This document shows positions 1 through 6,067 of a stretch of DNA of 6,067 bases, in pieces. Numbering within the stretch: the first letter of the stretch is position 1; the number at the start of each line of letters is the position of its first letter. Source of the stretch: an uncultured Bacteroidales bacterium (GTDB taxonomy: Bacteria; Bacteroidota; Bacteroidia; Bacteroidales; JAUNSR01); assembly GCA_947074245.1 (NCBI GenBank), contig CAMTOW010000143.1, positions 1 through 6,067 on the forward strand, given 5' to 3'. Both the position numbers and the translations under genes were made by a program. A model generated the notes under the pieces. That model was given only the letters and a program-made list of their open reading frames with translations, was not told the DNA's origin and did no database searches.

Positions 1-29
1 TTCCTCTTTTTATAGGTTCTCTGAATAAT

Positions 30-1037
30 TTACAGGGCATTCTCTCGGATCAGATATTCGGCGATCTGCACAGCGTTTAGTGCGGCTCCTTTTTTGATCT
101 GATCGCTTACGCTCCAGAAAGTAAGACCGTTTTCATTACAAAGGTCTTTACGGATACGACCTACGTATACCGGATCTTTCCCGGCGATATCCAATGGCAT
201 CGGATACACCTTGTTTGCAGGTTCGTCCATCAGAATCACTCCGTCTGCTTTCCCGAACGCCTCACGAGCCTCTTCGATAGAGATCGGTTGTTCGGTTTCG
301 ATCCAAGTCGATTCGGAATGCGCTCGCATTACTGGTACGCGTACGCAAGTTGCGCTAACCTTGATGTCCGAATGCATGATCTTACGTGTCTCATGAAACA
401 TTTTCATCTCCTCTTTCGTATAGTCGTTGTCCGTAAACACGTCTACCTGAGGAATCAGGTTATAGGCTAGCTGATAAGCGAATTTACTGACTGTCGCCTC
501 CTCGCCGTTACCCAGCTGTTCATATTGTTTTACAAGCTCGTCCATAGCTGCCGCGCCTGCGCCGCTTGCTGCCTGATAAGTCGATACGTGTACACTCTTG
601 ATATGCGACAACTCCTCGAGCGGTTTCAATGCTACCACCATCTGGATCGTCGTACAGTTCGGATTAGCGATGATTCCGCGTGGACGGATCTTCGCGTCTT
701 CGCCGTTTACTTCAGGCACAACCAATGGAATGTCCTCTTCCATACGGAATGCGCTTGAGTTATCAATCATTACGGCTCCATGTTTCGTAATTGTTTCGGC
801 GAACTCTTTCGACGTACCTGCACCGGCAGAAGTGAATGCGATATCAACACCCTTAAAGTCATCATTATGCTTCAGCTCCTTGACTACGATATCCTGTCCG
901 CGAAATTTATAAACTGATCCCGCACTACGGGAAGAACCGAAGAGAAGAAGTTCATCTAAAGGAAAGTTTCTCTCTTCGAGAACACGAAGAAATTCCTGTC
1001 CTACTGCGCCACTGGCACCAACAATTGCTACTTTCAT
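30..1037 (-). CDS. asd: Aspartate-semialdehyde dehydrogenase
   Basis: This enzyme catalyses NADPH-dependent reduction of L-aspartyl-4-phosphate to aspartate 4-semialdehyde, the branch-point step towards lysine/diaminopimelate, threonine and methionine, in the cytoplasm. The 335-residue protein is full length for the family. The N-terminal Rossmann fold opens with GASGAVG (residues 7-13), the NADP phosphate-binding loop. The catalytic cysteine is Cys128 in NPNCTT. Gln155 in TYQAASGAG, Arg233 in CVRVPV and His240 in MRAHSES match the substrate-binding and acid/base residues of the family. The SDQIKKGAALNA stretch near the C-terminus is also typical. The ATG at 1035-1037 is chosen because the Rossmann beta strand begins right after it (MKVAIVGASG). 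The gene is divergent from the exported-protein gene and has its own promoter about 90 bases upstream. No residue looks missing and the frame is intact. The identification is secure. Confidence 0.97.
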   Translation of the reverse strand: MKVAIVGASGAVGQEFLRVLEERNFPLDELLLFGSSRSAGSVYKFRGQDIVVKELKHNDDFKGVDIAFTSAGAGTSKEFAETITKHGAVMIDNSSAFRMEEDIPLVVPEVNGEDAKIRPRGIIANPNCTTIQMVVALKPLEELSHIKSVHVSTYQAASGAGAAAMDELVKQYEQLGNGEEATVSKFAYQLAYNLIPQVDVFTDNDYTKEEMKMFHETRKIMHSDIKVSATCVRVPVMRAHSESTWIETEQPISIEEAREAFGKADGVILMDEPANKVYPMPLDIAGKDPVYVGRIRKDLCNENGLTFWSVSDQIKKGAALNAVQIAEYLIRENAL

Positions 1038-1084
1038 TTGTTCTAGTAATGAAAAGATTAAAGAAGATTATTAACTACTGGATA

Positions 1085-1109
1085 TTTCATCCATGAAAAA
1101 CACAATGTG
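1085..1109. repeat. Two adjacent short inverted repeats in the asd leader
   Basis: TTTCAT-CC-ATGAAA (1085-1098) is a perfect 6-base inverted repeat with a 2-base centre. CACA-A-TGTG (1101-1109) is a perfect 4-base inverted repeat with a 1-base centre. The loops are too small for stable RNA hairpins, so if the repeats matter they would more likely be a protein-binding site in DNA. They lie just downstream of the predicted asd transcription start and upstream of the divergent gene. Both are short enough to occur by chance in AT-rich DNA. Confidence 0.25.
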
Positions 1110-1123
1110 CTTTCTTAAAAGTG

Positions 1124-1158
1124 CAAAAATAGAATATTCAGTAAGATATCCCTTAAAA
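1124..1158 (-). promoter_or_regulatory. Bacteroidota-type promoter for asd
   Basis: Read on the minus strand, TATTTTTG (1131 down to 1124), followed by CAC, fits the Bacteroidota primary-sigma -7 consensus TAnnTTTG exactly. A T-rich TTTTAA (1158 down to 1153) lies 21-23 bases upstream, close to the usual place of the -33 TTTG element, but it matches only partly. Transcription would start near 1117, giving an asd leader of about 80 bases. The upstream end of this promoter nearly touches the start codon of the divergent exported-protein gene, so the two genes share this control region. The -7 box is seen directly; promoter activity is inferred. Confidence 0.6.
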
Positions 1159-1160
1159 CC

Positions 1161-3821
1161 ATGAGAATTTTTCTATTCGCACTATGCTTTTGCATTCCAA
1201 TTTGTTGCTTTCCTCAGTTTTTCGATGATTTTTCAAAAAATGACTGGAATTCGAATTCGGCATGGAAAGGCAAAACATCCTGTTTCACAGTCAATGAACG
1301 GAGTCACTTACAACTCTCCGATCCCGGCAATTCCGGAATAGCTTGGATCTATACGCCCCTTTCTGCAAATACAGCCCATACGTTTGAATGGGAGTTCCGT
1401 TGTATTCTTCGGTTCAATCCGTCCCGATATAATTTTGCTCGCATCTATCTTTCTGCCGATAACGGCGACTTCTCGCTTCCTCTTACAGGATATTATGTTC
1501 TGTTGGGCGGAACCTCCGATGAAGTAGCTCTGTTCCGTCAGGAAGGCGATAACCATACCCGGATCACGGGTGTCGAAGGATGCCTCGACAATAACCGGAG
1601 CGATGCGACGATTCGGGTGAAATATACTCCCGATACGGGATGGGTTCTGAATGTGAGTCTGTCCGACGGCACAGGTTCATACCGGGCAGCTTCAACTTCA
1701 ACCGCTCTTTTTCCCGATTCATTCGTTTTCGGGCCCTCGTGTCATTATACCAAAACATATTCCGAAAAATTCGAGTTTGATTATTTCTCGTTCGCTTCGT
1801 CCGATAATTCCGGAACGACCGATCCCGATATTCGTCCCGACTCCATATATATAGATACGCTGATTTGCGTTTCTCCCGATTTGATACGGATTCGTTTCAA
1901 CGCCCCGATCTCCTTGCAAGAGGCTTGGGTCGGTCTGAGTGAAGACGGTTATCTGCTCGAATCCGAACTGGAAGATGATCAAACGACCATCCGCGCGATC
2001 GTCTCACCCCGACTCATTGAGAACGCTCCGATGCTCTTGTTGATATCTAATCTTTTCGACACCTATGGCAATCGGCTCAACCCGTTCGTTCACCCGTTCA
2101 CGGTTCCCTATTTTCCGACTATCCCGGATCCGGATCCGGAAATTCCCGACCCGGAAGAACCGGATGTTTCGGATGATTTTACTTCGAGTGCCCTTCTCAT
2201 CACCGAGATCATGGCCAATCCGGGAGACAATACGAGTTTACCGGATGTGGAATACGTCGAAATATACAACAATACCGAAACGACTCTTTCGCTCAAAGAC
2301 GTTCGTTTCTTTTATGCCTCAAAACGGTTTCTCTTGCCTGAGTTTAATCTTCACCCGGACAGCTATGCGATTCTTTGTCATAGCAACAAAGCCCATCTCT
2401 TTTCATCAGATATCCCGGTCGTTCCGGTTGCTTCGTTTCCGGTATTGGCCAATACAGGTAAACTTCTTTATCTCGAATCTCCCGAAGGTCAACTTCTCGA
2501 CTGGGTCGAATATGATGGCAAGTGGTATGCAGATTCTCAAAAGACCAAAGGCTATTCGCTCGAACGGATTGATCTCGACAACCGGTTTCCCTCTGCGGCC
2601 AATTGGATCGCGTCGGTCGATCTGTCGGGTGGTACGCCGGGTGCTCCCAATAGTGTCTGCGAAAGGAACCCCGATACGTCATCTCCCTATGTGGCGTCGT
2701 ATCGTTTCGATGCTTCTGCACGTCTTCATATTTCATTTAGCAAACCGATGAATGGTTCATTGACTCAATCTTTCGATTGGCTCGAGATTCCACAGGGGCT
2801 TTTACTCGATTCCGTTCAAAGCGATTATCCGGCATATCGCGATTTCCGGATTTTCTGTAGCGGGTATCACGAACAGTATGATGTGTTTCGAATCGATTCG
2901 TTGCTTGCCGAATGTGTATCTTCCCGTTCGCTTGTCGGCAACACGGTGCTTGCGGTCGAATCTCCGTCATCGTCTCTCGTCGATGGATTGGTCATCAACG
3001 AGATTCTCTTCTCACCTTCTTCTCGTACGGGTATCTTTGTAGAATTATACAATGGTTCTTCTCAAGTCGTCGACGCCTCGTCTCTCTATTTGGCGCTCGA
3101 GGCTAGCGGAGGTTCTATCGGTACCGCTTATGCCCTAGCGCCCGCTCCCCATCCGATTCTGCGGGATCGGTATGCCTTGATATCGCTCAACCCCGCGCTC
3201 CTGTTCGATGAATACGGATGTTTCGGATCTCCCCATATTCTCACCCCGACTTCGCTTCCGGCCATCAAACCCGATAAAGGCATTCTACTCTTGCTCGACT
3301 CCGAGAAAAATATTCTCGATCGGATACCGTTTTCCGCTGCCATGCTGACCGATGGCCAGGGTGTAACGGATGGTGTTTCTCTCGAAAGGGTAAGCACGTC
3401 TATGTCCTCTGGCGAGTGGAAGCCGGCGAAACAGTCCGCCGGATACGCCACGCCGGGTTACCGCAATTCGGTCATTTCCGAATCCAAACCCGATCCAATC
3501 CTACCCGATACCGATTGGTCGGGATTCCGACTCGGATTTCGAAAAGTAAGCCTGAGCGATTCGGCGGACGGTTGCATCGTTCTCGAATACTCCCTCGATA
3601 CGCCAACCACTCTCCATGCCGCGATATACGATGCTTCCGGAATCGAAAAAGCGAGACTAGCCTCCGGCGAATCACTCGAAGGGTTCGGTTCCTTGAGTTG
3701 GGATCGCGAATGGCGTCAAAACGGAATCCAATCTCCCGGAATCTATATTCTCCGGATCGAATGGCGTAATAATCAGGGAAGAATAAATCACGAAAAGTTA
3801 GTTTTTCCTGTTGTTCCTTAA
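1161..3821 (+). CDS. Exported lamin-tail-domain protein of unknown function
   Basis: This is an 886-residue envelope or secreted protein. Residues 1-19 form a signal peptide (Arg2, then a hydrophobic, Cys-rich core). It has no good lipobox and the cleavage site is unclear. Domains in order: a concanavalin/LamG-like region (about 20-212), recognisable from DDFS, the WEF...FNPSRYN...IYLSAD run and a closing FDYFSF; an SbsA-like Ig domain (225-318); an acidic Pro-Asp/Glu linker (319-337); lamin-tail domain 1 (341-500, LLITEIMANP...VEYVEIYN); a second Ig-like region (505-600, with ISFSKPM); lamin-tail domain 2 (606-772, LVINEILFSP...IFVELYN); and a FlgD-Ig/type-IX-sorting-like C-terminus (788-884, with IYDASG and PGIYILRIEW). 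The ATG at 1161 is chosen because it alone includes the signal peptide; the next Met is residue 290. Lamin-tail domains in bacterial exported proteins are thought to bind surfaces or ligands, but no enzyme motif is visible here. The function is unknown. Exported status is confident; the exact domain edges are estimates. Confidence 0.9.
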   Translation: MRIFLFALCFCIPICCFPQFFDDFSKNDWNSNSAWKGKTSCFTVNERSHLQLSDPGNSGIAWIYTPLSANTAHTFEWEFRCILRFNPSRYNFARIYLSADNGDFSLPLTGYYVLLGGTSDEVALFRQEGDNHTRITGVEGCLDNNRSDATIRVKYTPDTGWVLNVSLSDGTGSYRAASTSTALFPDSFVFGPSCHYTKTYSEKFEFDYFSFASSDNSGTTDPDIRPDSIYIDTLICVSPDLIRIRFNAPISLQEAWVGLSEDGYLLESELEDDQTTIRAIVSPRLIENAPMLLLISNLFDTYGNRLNPFVHPFTVPYFPTIPDPDPEIPDPEEPDVSDDFTSSALLITEIMANPGDNTSLPDVEYVEIYNNTETTLSLKDVRFFYASKRFLLPEFNLHPDSYAILCHSNKAHLFSSDIPVVPVASFPVLANTGKLLYLESPEGQLLDWVEYDGKWYADSQKTKGYSLERIDLDNRFPSAANWIASVDLSGGTPGAPNSVCERNPDTSSPYVASYRFDASARLHISFSKPMNGSLTQSFDWLEIPQGLLLDSVQSDYPAYRDFRIFCSGYHEQYDVFRIDSLLAECVSSRSLVGNTVLAVESPSSSLVDGLVINEILFSPSSRTGIFVELYNGSSQVVDASSLYLALEASGGSIGTAYALAPAPHPILRDRYALISLNPALLFDEYGCFGSPHILTPTSLPAIKPDKGILLLLDSEKNILDRIPFSAAMLTDGQGVTDGVSLERVSTSMSSGEWKPAKQSAGYATPGYRNSVISESKPDPILPDTDWSGFRLGFRKVSLSDSADGCIVLEYSLDTPTTLHAAIYDASGIEKARLASGESLEGFGSLSWDREWRQNGIQSPGIYILRIEWRNNQGRINHEKLVFPVVP
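2124..2165 (+). repeat. CCGGAT hexamer repeat coding a Pro-Asp/Glu linker
   Basis: Two perfect CCGGAT copies (2124-2135) are followed by CCGGAA (2136-2141). Degenerate CC[CG]GA units continue to about 2165. In frame they encode PDPDPE then IPDPEEPD (residues 322-335), an extended acidic linker between the first Ig-like domain and the first lamin-tail domain. Gain or loss of a 6-base unit would keep the frame and change the linker length by two residues. Confidence 0.7.
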
Positions 3822-3854
3822 CAGAATAATAAGAATGGTAATTGTTTATTTTCC

Positions 3855-3862
3855 TATTTTTG
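3855..3862 (+). promoter_or_regulatory. Bacteroidota-type -7 box for the antiporter gene
   Basis: TATTTTTG fits TAnnTTTG exactly and lies 25 bases before the antiporter ATG. A start site near 3869 would leave a leader of about 20 bases, short but normal for the phylum. No clear TTTG is present 19-21 bases upstream (around 3831-3836, AGAATG), so the -33 half is weak. The ten-base string CTATTTTTGC here is identical to the one in the asd promoter. It suggests the antiporter can be transcribed independently of the exported-protein gene 66 bases upstream. Confidence 0.55.
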
Positions 3863-3887
3863 CGATTATTCACCTTTTCGCAGACTT

Positions 3888-6056
3888 ATGGATTTGATTC
3901 ACTCGATTTTTCAGATACCATTTACCAACCCGACCTTAATTTTCTTTTTGGTATTAAGTGTTATCCTGCTGGCCCCCATCATTCTCAACAAGATCGGTGT
4001 CCCGCACATCATCGGTCTGCTGCTTGCCGGCGTACTGATCGGACCCAATGGTACCGGAATATTACTCCGGGATACCAGTTTCGAACTGTTTGGCAAAGTC
4101 GGGTTGCTTTACCTGATGTTTCTGGCAGGTCTGGAAATGGATATCAACGATTTCCGAAAAAACAGATCGAAAGGGATCGTTTTCGGTCTTTATACGTTCA
4201 TCATCCCGATGATACTGGGCACGTTGGTCAGCTATTACCTGCTCAACTTCTCCATGGTTACCTCCATATTATTGGCAAGTATGTATGCTTCCCATACGCT
4301 GGTGGCATATCCGATCGTAAGTCGTTATGGGGTCACGAAAAACCGTTCCGTGATCATTACCATAGCCGGAACCATCCTGACCGTCCTATTGGCTCTCTTC
4401 ATTCTGGCGATAATCACCGGGATGTATAAAGGCGAACTCAATTCGGCATTCTGGATCCGCTTCGGATTATCGGTCATCATCTATGCGTTTGTCATCATGT
4501 TCGCCTTTCCACGCGTTGCGAAATGGTTCTTCCGGAAATATGACGACAACGTCACCCAATACATCTTCGTTCTTGCTCTGGTTTTCTCGGCCTCGTTCGC
4601 GGCAGAACTATCCGGACTCGAAGGCATCATCGGTGCCTTCCTGGTGGGAGTTGTACTCAATCGATACATCCCTTCGGTTTCACCGTTGATGAACCGAATT
4701 GAGTTTGTTGGCAATGCGCTCTTTATCCCCTATTTCCTAATCGGTGTGGGGATGTTGGTCGACCTGCGTGTTCTCTTTCGCGGTCACGAAGCGCTCATTG
4801 TTGCGCTGAGCATGTCGGTCATCGCCACGCTTTCTAAGTGGATTGCCGCCTGGCTCACCCAAAAGACCTTCCGGATGAGTAAGACAGAGCGTCTGATGAT
4901 ATTCGGTCTGAGCAACGGTCAGGCCTCCGCCACGCTTGCGGCTGTACTCGTGGGATACAACATCATCACGGGCACCACTGCCGATGGCGAACCGATCCGA
5001 TTGCTGAATGAGAACATTCTCAACGGTACCATCTTAATGATCTTGGTTACATGCACCATCAGCTCCATCGTAACCGAACGCGCATCTCGCGAACTCGCGA
5101 TGAAAGACGAAGAAGAAACCTATCGCAATCAGGAGAACATCCCCGACGAGAAGATTCTTATTCCGGTAGCCAACCCGGCTACGATCGAAAACCTCGTCAA
5201 CCTGGCGATCATGCTCAAGAATGCGAAAAACAAATCGCCGCTCTATGCGCTCTATGTCGATGTCGATACGGGCAATAAGACCGATACCTATTCTAAATCA
5301 ATCTTACCCAAGGTCGCCAAAATCGCTTCATCGACCGATACCGAAGTAAATATGATCGCGCGCTCCGATCTCAACATCGCGAGTGGAATCGTTCATGCGA
5401 TCAAGGAGAATAACATCTCCGAAGTGGTACTCGGCTTCCATCAGAAAGCCAACATCGCCGACACGTTCTTCGGCCCCACTTGCGAGAACATCATCGAACG
5501 CACCAATAAGATGATCTTGATCACCAAGATTCTCACACCGGTCAATACCATCAACAAGATCATCGTAGCCGTTCCGCCCAAAGCCGAGTTCGAGACCGGA
5601 TTCGCCCGCTGGGTAGACCGTATCGCCAACATGGCGGTCCAGACCGGTTGTCGGTGCATCTTCTATTGCAAACCGCATACGGCCGACCGCATACGGCAGT
5701 TGATTGAACTGCGCAAATACCGGATGCGCGCCGAGTTCGAAACGCTCAATGAATGGAAAGAACTGATCGCCTTGCAAGACGTGGTTCGCAAACACGACAT
5801 ATTCGTTATCGTCTGCGCCCGCCACACCTCGATCTCCTATCATCATGGATTCGAGAAATTACCGTTCATCCTTTCCAAACATTTCAACTTCACCAACCTC
5901 TTGGTGATCTATCCCGAGCAGTTCGCCAATCAGAAAGAGTTCGCCTCGTTCACCGATGTGCCCGCTATGGATATCAAGAATCCGTATCCCAACTTCGGTC
6001 AATACGAAGGATTCTTCTACAACATACGCTCCTTGGGCGGTCGTCGTAAAAAATAA
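3888..6056 (+). CDS. CPA2-type cation:proton antiporter with USP-like tail
   Basis: This 722-residue inner-membrane protein would exchange Na+ or K+ for H+ if active. Residues 17-396 hold about 12-13 membrane segments with CPA2 (Na_H_Exchanger) hallmarks: GVPHIIGLLLAGVLIGPNG (37-55), LLYLMFLAGLEMD (73-85), a SMYASHTLVAYPIVSRYGV stretch (131-149), AELSGLEGIIGAFLVGVVLN (239-258), GVGMLVD (286-292), a Lys at 317 in the segment where CPA2 proteins carry a conserved lysine, and LSNGQASATLAA (341-352). After a charged linker (about 398-420), the cytoplasmic tail contains two universal-stress-protein-like units (421-549 and 553-675). The first ends in the USP-like stretch GFHQKANIADTFFGPTCENII. Oddity: residues 150-182, covering the segment that normally carries the Asp or Asp-Asp ion site, contain no acidic residue; Val166 is at the likely position. 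The ATG at 3888 fits a promoter box just upstream, and the next Met is residue 84. The family call is confident; the transported ion is not. Confidence 0.92.
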   Translation: MDLIHSIFQIPFTNPTLIFFLVLSVILLAPIILNKIGVPHIIGLLLAGVLIGPNGTGILLRDTSFELFGKVGLLYLMFLAGLEMDINDFRKNRSKGIVFGLYTFIIPMILGTLVSYYLLNFSMVTSILLASMYASHTLVAYPIVSRYGVTKNRSVIITIAGTILTVLLALFILAIITGMYKGELNSAFWIRFGLSVIIYAFVIMFAFPRVAKWFFRKYDDNVTQYIFVLALVFSASFAAELSGLEGIIGAFLVGVVLNRYIPSVSPLMNRIEFVGNALFIPYFLIGVGMLVDLRVLFRGHEALIVALSMSVIATLSKWIAAWLTQKTFRMSKTERLMIFGLSNGQASATLAAVLVGYNIITGTTADGEPIRLLNENILNGTILMILVTCTISSIVTERASRELAMKDEEETYRNQENIPDEKILIPVANPATIENLVNLAIMLKNAKNKSPLYALYVDVDTGNKTDTYSKSILPKVAKIASSTDTEVNMIARSDLNIASGIVHAIKENNISEVVLGFHQKANIADTFFGPTCENIIERTNKMILITKILTPVNTINKIIVAVPPKAEFETGFARWVDRIANMAVQTGCRCIFYCKPHTADRIRQLIELRKYRMRAEFETLNEWKELIALQDVVRKHDIFVIVCARHTSISYHHGFEKLPFILSKHFNFTNLLVIYPEQFANQKEFASFTDVPAMDIKNPYPNFGQYEGFFYNIRSLGGRRKK

Positions 6057-6067
6057 TCGCTCGGTTC

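Noticed and set aside
1..29. Sequence just downstream of the asd stop as a terminator.
   Set aside because: On the minus strand these 29 bases show an A-rich run but no stem-loop, and the window ends before anything further can be judged.
1038..1120. A lysine riboswitch or other aminoacyl leader control in front of asd.
   Set aside because: The predicted leader is only about 80 bases, AT-rich, and has no long helices or leader peptide rich in Lys, Thr or Met. A lysine riboswitch needs roughly twice this length.
1247..1258. Back-to-back EcoRI sites (GAATTCGAATTC) that resemble a cloning adaptor.
   Set aside because: The bases are in frame and encode NSNS between two Trp codons in the conserved N-terminal part of the exported protein. 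The reading frame runs smoothly through both sides, so this is natural coding sequence.
2065..2751. A 228-codon plus-strand open frame inside the exported-protein gene.
   Set aside because: Its translation is rich in Arg, Phe and Ser with no recognisable domain, and it lies wholly within a well-supported gene in another frame. It is a by-product of the codon pattern (many TTC, CGA and CCG steps).
3792..3823. Possible terminator hairpins at the end of the exported-protein gene (GAAAA/TTTTC and TGTT/AACA).
   Set aside because: The stems are only 4-5 base pairs, mostly A-T, and no T-run follows the second. The first lies inside the coding region. Neither would be a convincing intrinsic terminator.
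3842..4429. A 195-codon plus-strand open frame starting before the antiporter and overlapping it.
   Set aside because: It begins upstream of the promoter box and shows no family resemblance. The overlapping frame carries clear CPA2 motifs.
5328..5846. A 172-codon minus-strand open frame opposite the USP-like tail of the antiporter.
   Set aside because: It is fully antisense to a confident coding region, has no promoter or domain, and its length is explained by the GC-rich codon use of the antiporter gene.

Overview
The window looks like chromosomal DNA from a member of the Bacteroidota, most likely order Bacteroidales. Three things point there: two copies of the Bacteroidota-type -7 promoter box (TATTTTTG, fitting TAnnTTTG), start codons without clear Shine-Dalgarno sequences, and protein architectures typical of the phylum (a lamin-tail-domain exported protein and a CPA2 antiporter with a stress-protein-like tail). 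Genus cannot be fixed by eye.

Layout: (1) 30-1037, minus strand: complete aspartate-semialdehyde dehydrogenase (asd), a housekeeping enzyme of the lysine/threonine/methionine branch. (2) 1038-1160: a 123-bp divergent intergenic region. It holds a good asd promoter and two small inverted repeats in the asd leader. (3) 1161-3821, plus strand: an 886-residue exported modular protein with a concanavalin-like N-terminal domain, two Ig-like/lamin-tail units and a FlgD/sorting-domain-like C-terminus. Its function is unknown. (4) 3822-3887: a short gap with a second TATTTTTG promoter box and no convincing terminator. (5) 3888-6056, plus strand: a 722-residue cation:proton antiporter-like membrane protein of the CPA2 type with a cytoplasmic tail of two USP-like units. 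The window ends 11 bases after its stop codon.

The three genes do not form an obvious pathway. asd is transcribed away from the other two, and the antiporter appears to have its own promoter. I see no mobile element, CRISPR array, RNA gene or clearly new multi-gene system. The points most worth a second look are the lack of any acidic residue in the antiporter segment where CPA2 proteins usually carry the ion-binding aspartate (Val166 sits at the likely position), and the duplicated Ig-like/lamin-tail architecture of the exported protein.
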